Notes: generated by a model from the sequence alone, not told the origin. 7,825 bases of DNA from Actinomycetes bacterium (GCA_023434535.1 JAEYSR010000084.1:1-7825); one strand, 5' to 3'. Counted from the first letter of the stretch, positions 1 through 6,382 are shown. Numbers and translations are program-made.

Positions 1-321
1 CCCCGATGCCGGGGCCGCAGCCTGCTCCGGACGGGCGCCCGGCGGCGGCGTGGGGGCGCTCGGTGCCGGTGCGGACGGAGCCGGAGCGGCAGGTGCCGAC
101 GGCGCAGAGGCGGCCGGCCCGGGGTTCAGCTCCAGCAGCTCCACCTTGAAGACGGGCTTGAGCTCGAACTTGATCTCCTTGAGCTCGAACATCCGGGCGT
201 TCTCGATGCCCTGGTCGTTGCGGAGCGACTCCACGAAGCCGATCGCCTCGCTGACGGACTCGAACTGGCTGTAGGCGGGGCTTCCGTCGGCGGTCTGGAA
301 GATCACCATGTGTTGCGACAT
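1..321 (-). CDS. Small conserved-looking protein with Ala/Pro-rich tail, 3' end outside window
   Basis: An open frame begins at the ATG at 321-319 and stays open to the window edge (107 codons visible, no stop). A purine-rich ribosome site, GAGAGAGGT (331-339), precedes the ATG. Residues 1-66 look like a small folded domain: MVIFQTADG at 5-13, a helix-like SVSEAIGFVESLRN at 22-35, then alternating charged/hydrophobic beta-like stretches (MFELKEIKFELKPVFKVELLEL, 44-65). From about residue 67 the sequence becomes a low-complexity Ala/Pro/Ser linker, which suggests either a tethered C-terminal segment or a disordered tail beyond the window. There is no signal peptide, membrane segment or catalytic motif. 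Small proteins of this kind seem familiar from Acidimicrobiia, but I know no function. It is transcribed divergently from the HEAT-repeat gene. The frame is supported by strong GC at third codon positions and a clean start. Confidence 0.8.
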   Translation of the reverse strand, partial: MSQHMVIFQTADGSPAYSQFESVSEAIGFVESLRNDQGIENARMFELKEIKFELKPVFKVELLELNPGPAASAPSAPAAPAPSAPAPSAPTPPPGARPEQAAAPASG

Positions 322-492
322 TTTGCAGGTACCTCTCTCGTCCCGTGCTCGTGCTGAGCAGGGGATCCTATGGGGGAGTCACCGCGCGGGGGCGGTGCCG
401 GCCGATACTTGGAGAACGGTAGCCGTCCCCCGACCCCGATGGGTCATGAGGGCACGACGATCCCCCACCCGCCCGCCAACCAGGACGCGTCC
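322..492. promoter_or_regulatory. Divergent intergenic region between the left-end gene and the HEAT-repeat gene
   Basis: This 171-nt gap lies between two divergent starts, so it should hold both promoters. For the leftward gene, TAGGAT (365-370, minus strand) fits a TANNNT -10 and would give a leader of roughly 35 nt, but no convincing -35 is present. For the rightward gene, GATACT (404-409) is a weak -10 candidate. A small dyad, TGCTC-5nt-GAGCA (346-360), sits just upstream of the leftward ribosome site. The ATGs at 370 and 439 are in frame with the HEAT gene and could extend it, but the added residues are Pro/Gly-rich with no domain character. Confidence 0.35.
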
Positions 493-1236
493 ATGTCGGA
501 CCACGAGCACCACAGCGCCGACGAGGGGCACCGCCCGGCGTCATCCCGCCGGGACCTGGTGGTGCGCGCCGGCCACTCCGGGGACGTCGACGAGGCGGTC
601 GCCGGCCTCGCCGACTCCGACGCCACGGTGAGGGCCGCGGCGATCGGCGCCGTCGTGCGCCTGGGGCGCGCCGGCGCTCTCGACGGCAGCGACACGGTCG
701 ACGCCGTCGTCGCAGGGCTGGCGGACCGGGACCCGGACGTCCGCCGCCGCGCTGCGAACGAGGCAGCCCGATGGGCAGGGGCCGACGGCGGAGCGGACCG
801 GGACCCCGACGGGAGGTGGACGCGGCACCTGGCCGACGCCCTGCTGCACCGCCTCGACGGGGGCGACGAGGCGCAGGTCCTCGAGGTGGTCGCGTTCGCG
901 TGCGGCGAGCTCGACCTCGACGGCGACGACCTCGCCGAGGCCCGGACCGCGGTCGTCGACGCGCTCGCCACCCAGGCGGAGACCCACGAGGACCACCTGT
1001 GCCGCGAGTCCGCGGTCGCCGCGCTGGGGAGCATCGGCGACGTCCGAGGCCTGGACGCCGTGATCGCCGCGTGCGGGGACCGGGCGAACGTGCGCCGACG
1101 TGCCGTGCTCGCCCTGGCCGCCTTCGACGACCCCGCCGCCTCGGCCGCCATGCGCCGGCTGCTCGACGACAGGGACCTGCAGGTCCGCCAGGCCGCCGAG
1201 GAGCTGCTGGCGATCGAGTCCGGCGAGGCCCTCTGA
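493..1236 (+). CDS. HEAT-repeat domain protein
   Basis: The product is 247 aa and built almost entirely of alpha-helical HEAT-like units of about 30 residues. Units are visible at about 31-58 (motif ADSDATVRAAAIGAVVRLG), 68-95 (ADRDPDVRRRAANEAARW), 112-140, 148-183 (ESAVAALGSIGD), 185-211 (ANVRRRAVLALAAFDD) and 213-241 (DDRDLQVRQAAEELLAI). The D-x-x-V-R-x-x-A signature recurs. HEAT solenoids are usually protein-binding scaffolds, so a binding or assembly role is inferred; the partner is unknown. It has no signal peptide or membrane segment, so it is likely cytosolic. The N-terminus is His-rich (DHEHH at 3-7). The ATG at 493 is chosen because AGGA lies 7 nt upstream (482-485) and the repeat-bearing protein begins soon after. 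In-frame ATGs at 370 and 439 lack domain support. It converges on livK. Confidence 0.85.
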   Translation: MSDHEHHSADEGHRPASSRRDLVVRAGHSGDVDEAVAGLADSDATVRAAAIGAVVRLGRAGALDGSDTVDAVVAGLADRDPDVRRRAANEAARWAGADGGADRDPDGRWTRHLADALLHRLDGGDEAQVLEVVAFACGELDLDGDDLAEARTAVVDALATQAETHEDHLCRESAVAALGSIGDVRGLDAVIAACGDRANVRRRAVLALAAFDDPAASAAMRRLLDDRDLQVRQAAEELLAIESGEAL

Positions 1237-1280
1237 CCGACGGCGGCGACCCGGGCGGACCACCGACCCCGGACGCGACA

Positions 1281-1312
1281 CGGCCGCCCCGACCCGGCGG
1301 TCGGAGCGGCCG
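1281..1312. terminator. Dyad hairpin between convergent genes, likely bidirectional terminator
   Basis: CGGCCGC (1281-1287) pairs with GCGGCCG (1306-1312). Inside it, CCGAC (1289-1293) pairs with GTCGG (1300-1304), leaving a single C/A mismatch and a 6-nt loop (1294-1299). It lies in the 93-nt gap between the HEAT-gene stop (1236) and the livK stop (1330-1332), the expected place for a shared terminator. There is no T-tract on either side, as is common in high-GC actinobacteria, so termination strength cannot be judged from sequence. Confidence 0.6.
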
Positions 1313-1329
1313 GTCGATCCGGAGCGGTG

Positions 1330-2682
1330 TCAGCCGGCGAAGCCGTTCGACTTGCCCTCGAAGTTCGTGACGGGCGACAGCTCCTTCCAACCGGAGCCCT
1401 CGCGCTGCACGATGCGGAAGCCCTCGATCGGCCACGGATCGTCGGTGCCGTCGGTGTTCACCGTGATCTCGTCACGGAGCAGGCCGAAGTTCTGGTTGTC
1501 CAGCGACCACAGCGTGTTCATCACATCGGCGCGATCGACGGTCTTGGCCTCCTCGAGCGCCTTGGCGAAGAGTGCGCCGAAGCCCCAACCGACCGAGGTG
1601 ATGCCACCCTCGATCTGACCCTGCTCGAGCCCTGCCGCTGTGCCCTTGGCGACGAAGTCCTGGACCTTGGGGTTGGACTGGTCGGCCGGGTCGGACGGGT
1701 CGAGGGTCGCCTGGGCGGCGATCACGCCCTGGTCCTTGCCCCCGGCCAGGCTGAGCGCCGTCTTGCCGGCGCAGGTGACCGACACGATCGTGGCGGGCTT
1801 CCAGGTGTCGGGGATCAGCGACAGCGTCTTCGGGCACGGGGTGCCGCCGATGCCGACGATGAACGTGTCGGCGCCCGACTGCGACAGCTTGGTCACCGCG
1901 GCCTCCGTCGTGGTGCCCGACAGCGGGTTGAAGCTGGCCTCGTCGACGATCGTGATGTCGCTGCCCTCGATGGCCTTCTTGAACGCCGCCTGGTACGCCT
2001 GGCCGAAGTCGTCGTCCTGGTACAGCAGGGCGACCTTCGCCTCGGGGTTCGACTCCTTCAGGTAGTCGGCCCAGGCGTTCGCCTCGGCGGCGTAGGACGG
2101 CAGACCGGCGATGTACCACGGGTACTGCTTGTTGTTGCCCCACTCCGTGGAGCCGGTGGCCAGCGCGATGTTCGGCACGCACTTCTCGTTCAGGTAGTCC
2201 CTGACGGCCAGGTTGGTCTCGGTGCCGATGTCGCCGACCAGGGCGAACACGCCGTCCTGCTCGACGAGCTTCTTGACCAGCGCCGGGGTCTTGGCCGGGT
2301 CGTAGGCGTCGTCCTCCTTCACCAGCTCGAGCTTGTAGGCCTTGCCGTCGCCGGCGGTGACGCCGCCGGAGGCGTTGACCGACTTCACGTAGGCGTCGAG
2401 GCCGGTGGTCACCTGGTCGTAGATGGCGAAGTTGCCCGTCGCCGGACGGACCGTGCCGATCTTGATGGTGTCGCCGTTGACGCCCTGGGTGCCCTGGTAG
2501 TCGGGGCAGTCCACGGACGGATCGATGAAGGCCGCGGCCTCCTCGGTCCCGCCGTCGCCGGCGGTCGTGGTGGTGTCGGAGCCGCCTTCGTCACGTCCGC
2601 CGCAGGCGGTCGCAAGGGCAGCGACGACCAGGAGCGCCGCGCCCCAGGCCCATCCGGCCCGCCGTGTGCCGTTCCTCTTCAT
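1330..2682 (-). CDS. livK: Branched-chain amino acid type ABC transporter substrate-binding lipoprotein (LivK/LivJ-like)
   Basis: This 450-aa periplasmic-binding protein (type I fold, Peripla_BP_6 family) should capture the substrate outside the cell and deliver it to LivH/LivM. The N-terminus is a lipoprotein signal: basic MKRNGTRR, a hydrophobic run at 11-26, and Cys27 in the context ATAC as the lipidation site. A Gly/Ser/Thr/Asp-rich spacer (28-47) follows. The mature domain starts near residue 68 (VNGDTIKIGTV, the usual first strand). VGDIGTETN (149-157) and ALATGSTEW (173-181) match the ligand-binding segments of the family. LYQDDDFGQAY (220-230) begins the second lobe. Mature cysteines at 59, 168, 283 and 304 could form two disulfides. 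The ATG at 2682 is fixed by a perfect AGGAGG (2687-2692) 4 nt upstream and by the signal peptide; an in-frame extension to 2769 is unlikely. It is the last gene of the importer cluster, 117 nt after livM. The substrate is not determinable; aliphatic amino acids, amides or urea are all possible for the family. Confidence 0.95.
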   Translation of the reverse strand: MKRNGTRRAGWAWGAALLVVAALATACGGRDEGGSDTTTTAGDGGTEEAAAFIDPSVDCPDYQGTQGVNGDTIKIGTVRPATGNFAIYDQVTTGLDAYVKSVNASGGVTAGDGKAYKLELVKEDDAYDPAKTPALVKKLVEQDGVFALVGDIGTETNLAVRDYLNEKCVPNIALATGSTEWGNNKQYPWYIAGLPSYAAEANAWADYLKESNPEAKVALLYQDDDFGQAYQAAFKKAIEGSDITIVDEASFNPLSGTTTEAAVTKLSQSGADTFIVGIGGTPCPKTLSLIPDTWKPATIVSVTCAGKTALSLAGGKDQGVIAAQATLDPSDPADQSNPKVQDFVAKGTAAGLEQGQIEGGITSVGWGFGALFAKALEEAKTVDRADVMNTLWSLDNQNFGLLRDEITVNTDGTDDPWPIEGFRIVQREGSGWKELSPVTNFEGKSNGFAG

Positions 2683-2686
2683 GTGT

Positions 2687-2692
2687 CCTCCT
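2687..2692 (-). promoter_or_regulatory. Ribosome binding site of livK
   Basis: A perfect AGGAGG lies 4 nt before the ATG at 2682, the strongest Shine-Dalgarno in the importer cluster. It decides the start codon and fits the high output expected of a binding protein. No convincing -10/-35 pair is visible between here and the stem-loops at 2762-2799. Confidence 0.85.
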
Positions 2693-2701
2693 GCTGTTTG
2701 A

Positions 2702-2720
2702 CCGACGCGCACGTCGTCGG
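2702..2720. other. Small dyad upstream of the livK ribosome site
   Basis: CCGACG (2702-2707) and CGTCGG (2715-2720) form a 6-bp dyad around a 7-nt centre in the livK leader, about 10 nt upstream of AGGAGG. It could be an operator or an RNA hairpin, or chance in GC-rich DNA. No function can be assigned. Confidence 0.3.
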
Positions 2721-2761
2721 ATGTCGTCGAGATCTGCACCTGTCCGTCGGCGCCCGGAATC

Positions 2762-2799
2762 CCCCGCACCCTGTGGCGGGGCGGTCCCCCCGGACCCGC
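2762..2799 (-). terminator. Two adjacent stem-loops just after livM
   Basis: Immediately after the livM stop, GCGGTCC (2781-2787) pairs with GGACC plus GC (2792-2796, 2798-2799; C2797 bulged) across a CCCC loop. Next to it, CCCCGC (2762-2767) pairs with GCGGGG (2776-2781) across an 8-nt loop; the two share base 2781. No U-tract follows. The position between the permease genes and the binding-protein gene suggests partial termination or an mRNA-processing/stability element that lets livK be expressed at a different level from livGFHM. Confidence 0.45.
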
Positions 2800-3945
2800 T
2801 CAGCCAGCTGTGTCGCCCGTCACCGTACCGGGTGACGGGTTCGATGGGCTCGCGCCGCTCCGCTGCGCCCGCCGGGCCGCCCGCTTGGCCACGGCGGTGC
2901 GCCACAGCCCGACGATGCCGCCCGGGGCGACGAGCATCAGGACGATCAGCAGGACACCCAGGATCACCGGCGTCGCCGGCTTGAACCGCTCCGGGAGCTC
3001 CGGGGACAGGACGTCGATGAAGACGCCGTAGGCCACGGCGCCGATCGCCGGTCCGATGACGCTCGCCGCGCCGCCGACGACCACGGCGATCAGGAAGTAG
3101 ATCGACACGACGATCGTGAAGCTCGTCGGGTTGACCCGTCCGTTGTTGAGGGCGAACACGGCCCCACCGATGCCGGCGATTCCCGCGCTCACGCCGAACG
3201 TGAGGATCTTGACCCGTGCCACGTGGACGCCGGACACCTCGGCTGCGGTCTCGTTGTCCCTCACCGCCACGAGGGACCGGCCGGTGCGGGAGACCACGAT
3301 GTTGCGGGTGATCACGAACACCACGACGGTGACGAGGAGGAAGACGAAGTACTTCCACTGGTCGGTCGCCAGGAACCCTCCGGGCGACTCCAGCCGGATC
3401 GGCCGTTCGATCTCACCCCGGGGCGACTGCTGCGGCGTGGTGATGGCGAGTCCCGAACCGCCGCCGGTGATCGACGAGAACTGCTCGATCAGCAGCGGGA
3501 AGAGGGTGGCGACCGCCAACGTCACGAGCGCGAGGTACAGGCCCTTGATCCGCAGGGCCGGCAGACCGATCACGACGCCGACCACGAAGCAGATGACGCC
3601 GGCCGCGGCGACCGACGGCCACACCGGCCAGCCGGCGTCGGTGATGAGCAGCGCCGTCACGTAGGCGCCCGTGCCGTACAGGGCGCCGTGACCGACCGAG
3701 ATCTGGCCGTTGTAGCCCGTGAGGAGGTTGAGGCCGCACGCCGCGATGGCGAGCGCCATCCAGCCGACGTACTGCTCGACGCGGAACGGCGGCGAGACGA
3801 AGGGCAGCGCGATCAGGACCACGGCCACCACCAGGGCGGCCACGATGCGACCGACGGGAAGGCGTCCCGCTGATCCCGCGACGACCGGCACGGAGCCGGG
3901 AGCGCCACCGGTCGGGGCGGCGCCGGAGAGGTCGATGTCGGTCAT
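2800..3945 (-). CDS. livM: Branched-chain amino acid type ABC transporter permease LivM
   Basis: This 381-aa inner-membrane permease pairs with LivH to form the transport path. A Gly/Ala/Pro-rich cytoplasmic N-terminus (1-32) is followed by hydrophobic segments at about 33-50, 57-76, 87-103, 108-130, 135-155, 197-213, 248-267, 276-303 and 325-345. LNLLTGYNGQISVGHGALYG (72-91) is the conserved family block. TGRSLVAVRDNETAAEVSGV (221-240) is the cytoplasmic coupling loop that contacts the ATPases. The long 161-196 loop (GGGSGLAITTPQQ onward) is extracytoplasmic. The C-terminus is basic then Ser/Pro-rich. The ATG at 3945 overlaps the livH TGA by 4 nt (ATGA), implying translational coupling; AGGTG (3954-3958) lies 8 nt upstream. 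The frame is open far upstream but antisense to the family pattern there: that extension runs inside livH and is spurious. Confidence 0.95.
   Translation of the reverse strand: MTDIDLSGAAPTGGAPGSVPVVAGSAGRLPVGRIVAALVVAVVLIALPFVSPPFRVEQYVGWMALAIAACGLNLLTGYNGQISVGHGALYGTGAYVTALLITDAGWPVWPSVAAAGVICFVVGVVIGLPALRIKGLYLALVTLAVATLFPLLIEQFSSITGGGSGLAITTPQQSPRGEIERPIRLESPGGFLATDQWKYFVFLLVTVVVFVITRNIVVSRTGRSLVAVRDNETAAEVSGVHVARVKILTFGVSAGIAGIGGAVFALNNGRVNPTSFTIVVSIYFLIAVVVGGAASVIGPAIGAVAYGVFIDVLSPELPERFKPATPVILGVLLIVLMLVAPGGIVGLWRTAVAKRAARRAQRSGASPSNPSPGTVTGDTAG
2816..2839 (-). other. 9-bp perfect stem-loop inside the last codons of livM
   Basis: CCCGTCACC (2816-2824) is an exact inverted complement of GGTGACGGG (2831-2839), with a 6-nt loop. 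It lies in codons for the final PGTVTGD of LivM, about 15 nt before the stop, and is the first of three consecutive stem-loops at the livM/livK junction. A role in 3'-end protection or attenuation is inferred. Confidence 0.45.
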
Positions 3946-4826
3946 ACGCGTCGCACCTGTCGACGGCCGAACAGGCCCTCGGGCCGGAAGAGCAGGATGG
4001 CGAGGATCAGGATGAACGCCGGGGCGAGCGGCATCTTCTCGAAGCCCGGCACGTACTGCGGCACGACCGACGAGGCGATGCCCACGATGAAGCCGCCGAC
4101 GACCGCGCCGAGGAGGCTGTCGAAGCCGCCCAGCGTGATCGCGGCGAAGCCGAAGATCAGCGTGAGCTGCATGAGGTTGGAGCCGAGACCGCGACCCGGG
4201 GCGGTGAACACGCCGGCCACGGTCCCGACCGCGGCGGCCAGCCCCCAGCCGAGCATCAGCAGCCTGGGGACCGGCACCCCGACGAGCGAGGCCGACTCGG
4301 AGTTCGACGCGACCGCTCGCATGGCGAGGCCCAGTCGGGTCCGCTGGAACAGGAGCCAGAAGCCCAGCGCCAGGATCGCCAGCACGATGACGGCCCCGAT
4401 CTTCTGCCAGGCGATGGACACGCCGCCGATGTCGACCTGGCCGGTGCCGAACAGCGGCGGCAGCTCTCGGTCGAGGGTGCCCCAGATCAGCTGGGCGGCA
4501 CCGTTGAGACCCACGAACAGGCCGATGGTCACGATCACCACGGCGAGCGGCTTCTCGTGCGGATCGCCGACGGGCGACACGGCCACCTGGTGCACGAGCG
4601 CCCCGACGCCGAACCCGGCGACCATCCCGGCCAGCACCGCGAGCGGCAGCGGCACGCCGAGGTCCCACACCGTCCAGACGACGAAGGTCGAGAACATGGC
4701 CATCTCGCCCTGCGCGAAGTTCAGCAGGCCGGTGGACCGGTAGATCACCACCAGGCCCAGGCCGAGCATGGCGTAGATCGCGCCGTCGCCGATGCCGACG
4801 AAGAGGACCTGGAGGAAGTTGGTCAT
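3942..4826 (-). CDS. livH: Branched-chain amino acid type ABC transporter permease LivH
   Basis: This 294-aa permease partners LivM in the membrane. Hydrophobic segments lie at about 5-28, 42-56, 59-80, 93-114, 143-161, 189-208, 221-254 (two helices) and 267-281. Family blocks are clear: YRSTGLLNFAQGEMAM (29-44), the cytoplasmic coupling loop RLGLAMRAVASNSESASLVG (164-183), ITLGGFDSLLGAVVGG (230-245) and the terminal FRPEGLFGRR (280-289). The length matches the usual 290-300 aa. The ATG at 4826 is supported by GAGGG 7 nt upstream, which overlaps the livF stop region. Only 10 nt separate it from livF, and it ends in a 4-nt overlap with livM, so all are on one transcript. Upstream in-frame codons back to 4943 lie inside livF and are not used. 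Confidence 0.95.
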   Translation of the reverse strand: MTNFLQVLFVGIGDGAIYAMLGLGLVVIYRSTGLLNFAQGEMAMFSTFVVWTVWDLGVPLPLAVLAGMVAGFGVGALVHQVAVSPVGDPHEKPLAVVIVTIGLFVGLNGAAQLIWGTLDRELPPLFGTGQVDIGGVSIAWQKIGAVIVLAILALGFWLLFQRTRLGLAMRAVASNSESASLVGVPVPRLLMLGWGLAAAVGTVAGVFTAPGRGLGSNLMQLTLIFGFAAITLGGFDSLLGAVVGGFIVGIASSVVPQYVPGFEKMPLAPAFILILAILLFRPEGLFGRRQVRRV

Positions 4827-4836
4827 GCGGCCGCCC

Positions 4837-5544
4837 TCAGATCCCCAGGTAGGCCTTCTGAACGGTCTCGTCCTGCTGCAGCTGGGCCGCCGGTCCGCTG
4901 GCGACGATCTCGCCGGCCTCCAGGACGTAGGCCCTCCCGGCAAAGTCGAGGGCCAGGTTGGCGTTCTGCTCGACCAGGAGCACGGCGGTGCCGGTGCTCG
5001 ACGTGATCTCCCGGAGGCGCTCGAAGACCTCGGCGGTCACGAGGGGTGCCAGACCGAGGGACGGCTCGTCCAGCAGCAGCAGCCGGGGCCGGGACATGAA
5101 CGCCCGGGCGATCGCCAGCATCTGCTGCTCCCCACCGGACATGGATCCCGCCGCCTGGTCGCGACGCTCACCGAGCCGCGGGAAGGCGGAGCACCACCGG
5201 TCCACGTCGGCCTCGACCTCGGAGTCCTTCCTGGTCCACGCGCCGATGCGGAGGTTCTCCTCGACCGTCAGGTCGTTGATGGTGCCGCGCCCCTGCGGGA
5301 CGTGGGCGACGCCGGCGGCGACGATCTGGTCCGGCCGCATGCCGCGGAGCGACGTCCCGTCGAAGGTGATGTCGCCGCGGGCGTCGAGCATCCCGGAGAT
5401 GGCGCGAAGCGTGGTCGTCTTGCCGGAGCCGTTGGCACCGAGCACCACCACGAGCTCGCCGGCGTCGACGTCGAGGTCGAGGCCGAACAGCACCTCGACG
5501 ATCCCGTAGCCGGCCCGGAGGCCGCGGACCTGGAGCAGGCTCAT
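4837..5544 (-). CDS. livF: Branched-chain amino acid type ABC transporter ATP-binding protein LivF
   Basis: This 235-aa cytoplasmic ATPase works with LivG to power the importer. All nucleotide-binding motifs are present: Walker A GANGSGKT (36-43), Q-loop Gln84 in HVPQGRG, ABC signature MSGGEQ (135-140), Walker B LLLLDEP (155-161, with Asp159 and catalytic Glu160), and the switch region LLVEQNAN (189-196). The last carries Gln instead of the His of most ABC proteins, which is characteristic of LivF proteins. The length is typical. The ATG at 5544 overlaps the livG TGA by 4 nt (ATGA), with GGAG (5552-5555) 7 nt upstream. A long in-frame upstream extension to 5862 lies inside livG and should be discarded. 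Confidence 0.95.
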   Translation of the reverse strand: MSLLQVRGLRAGYGIVEVLFGLDLDVDAGELVVVLGANGSGKTTTLRAISGMLDARGDITFDGTSLRGMRPDQIVAAGVAHVPQGRGTINDLTVEENLRIGAWTRKDSEVEADVDRWCSAFPRLGERRDQAAGSMSGGEQQMLAIARAFMSRPRLLLLDEPSLGLAPLVTAEVFERLREITSSTGTAVLLVEQNANLALDFAGRAYVLEAGEIVASGPAAQLQQDETVQKAYLGI

Positions 5545-6305
5545 GCCGGCGCTCCGAGGTACGCGGCGATGACCCGAGGATCCTCGCGGACCTGGGACGG
5601 CAGCCCCTCGGCGATCTTCTGGCCGAGGTCCATCACGACCACCTTGTCGGAGATCGACATGACCATCGCCATGTGGTGCTCGACCAGCAGCACGGTCAGC
5701 GAGAACTCGTCGCGGATCTGCCGGATGAGCGCACCGAGCTCGTCGACCTCGCCGTGGGTCAGCCCGCTGGCCGGCTCGTCGAGCATCAGCAGCTTGGGCT
5801 GGCCGACCAGGGCGCGGGCGAACTCGATGCGCTTGAGCGTGCCGTACGGGAGCCCGGCGCACGGGCGATGGGCCAGGTGAGCCAGCGACAGGCGCTCCAG
5901 CACGTCCATGGACCTGGAGGTGAGCTCGCGCTCCTGGGACGGCACCGGCGGCAGACGGAGGGCCGACGCCCAGAAGCCGCCGCGACTGCGGGCGTGGCCC
6001 CCGACCTTGACGTTGTCGAGCACCGACAGACCGGGCACCAGCGCCAGGTTCTGGAACGTGCGGCCCACGCCCAGCTCGGCGATGCGGTGCGCCGGCAGGG
6101 CCAGCAGGTCGGCACCGTCGAAGCGGACGGATCCGGTGTTCGGTTCGTAGATGCGGCTGACGACGTTGAACAGGGTGGTCTTGCCGGCACCGTTCGGTCC
6201 GATGAGCGCGCAGATCTGGCCCTGGTCGATCGTGAACGACAGCGAGGACAGCGCGACGACGCCGCCGAAGCGCACACCGACGTCCACCACCTCGAGCACT
6301 GCCAC
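5541..6305 (-). CDS. livG: Branched-chain amino acid type ABC transporter ATP-binding protein LivG
   Basis: This 254-aa cytoplasmic ATPase is the first gene of the importer cluster. Motifs are Walker A GPNGAGKT (36-43), Q-loop Gln85 in GRTFQN, signature region GLPYGTLKRIEFARAL (151-166), Walker B LLMLDEP (172-178, Glu177 catalytic) and H-loop VEHHM (208-212, His210). The signature is LPYGT rather than LSGGQ; LivG proteins are known to diverge here (LAYGD in E. coli from memory). The start is placed at GTG 6305 (then AVLEVVDVGVRFGG, the normal LivG beginning) with a GGGGG run 4 nt upstream. Alternatives in the same frame are GTG 6299, ATG 6344 (no ribosome site, and inside the palindrome) and GTG 6380. 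The preferred start leaves a structured 5' leader. It overlaps livF by 4 nt. Confidence 0.92.
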   Translation of the reverse strand: MAVLEVVDVGVRFGGVVALSSLSFTIDQGQICALIGPNGAGKTTLFNVVSRIYEPNTGSVRFDGADLLALPAHRIAELGVGRTFQNLALVPGLSVLDNVKVGGHARSRGGFWASALRLPPVPSQERELTSRSMDVLERLSLAHLAHRPCAGLPYGTLKRIEFARALVGQPKLLMLDEPASGLTHGEVDELGALIRQIRDEFSLTVLLVEHHMAMVMSISDKVVVMDLGQKIAEGLPSQVREDPRVIAAYLGAPA

Positions 6306-6323
6306 GGTTCCCCCGTCTCTTCT

Positions 6324-6352
6324 CCGGACGGCCCGTCCGGTCATGACCGGAC
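6324..6352. promoter_or_regulatory. Overlapping palindromes in the livG leader
   Basis: GTCCGGTCATGACCGGAC (6335-6352) is an 18-bp perfect palindrome. CCGGACG (6324-6330) and CGTCCGG (6334-6340) form a second perfect 7-bp dyad around GCC. They share the segment 6335-6340, so in RNA only one hairpin can form at a time. On DNA they present three CCGGAC half-sites at 11-12 bp spacing, about one helical turn. The element lies between the -10 candidate (6377-6382) and the livG start, so it could be an operator for a dimeric repressor or an RNA switch. No ligand or regulator is identifiable. Confidence 0.5.
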
Positions 6353-6376
6353 CGCGCCCGGTTCGAGTGGCGAGTG

Positions 6377-6382
6377 ACACTA
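6377..6382 (-). promoter_or_regulatory. Candidate -10 element for the livGFHM cluster
   Basis: TAGTGT fits the TANNNT -10 pattern and would place transcription start near 6370, about 65 nt before the livG GTG. It overlaps a small palindrome, AGTGACACT (6373-6381). No recognisable -35 lies 16-18 nt upstream, so the call is weak. Confidence 0.3.

Noticed and set aside
370..492. Earlier ATG (370 or 439) for the HEAT-repeat gene
   Set aside because: The added residues are Pro/Gly-rich without repeat character. ATG 493 has AGGA at good spacing, though a longer form cannot be fully excluded.
368..1435. 355-codon open frame on the minus strand over the HEAT gene
   Set aside because: The product is Arg/Pro/Gly-rich low complexity, while the plus-strand frame shows regular HEAT repeats.
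2623..2682. Twin-arginine (Tat) signal in LivK
   Set aside because: Two Arg are adjacent (TRR), but the downstream residues do not match the Tat consensus, and a standard lipoprotein signal with Cys27 explains the N-terminus.
1327..2835. 502-codon open frame on the plus strand
   Set aside because: It is antisense to livK. Its product is Val/Gly/Arg-rich with no family resemblance, and the minus strand has a clear lipoprotein with signal peptide. High GC makes such antisense frames common.
3946..4668. Long N-terminal extension of livM
   Set aside because: The open frame continues upstream only because of high GC. That stretch is Arg/Gly-rich and lies inside livH; the ATG at 3945 with ATGA overlap gives the normal LivM.
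4792..5880. 362-codon open frame on the plus strand over livF and livG
   Set aside because: It is antisense to two complete ABC ATPases with all motifs, and itself lacks any recognisable domain.
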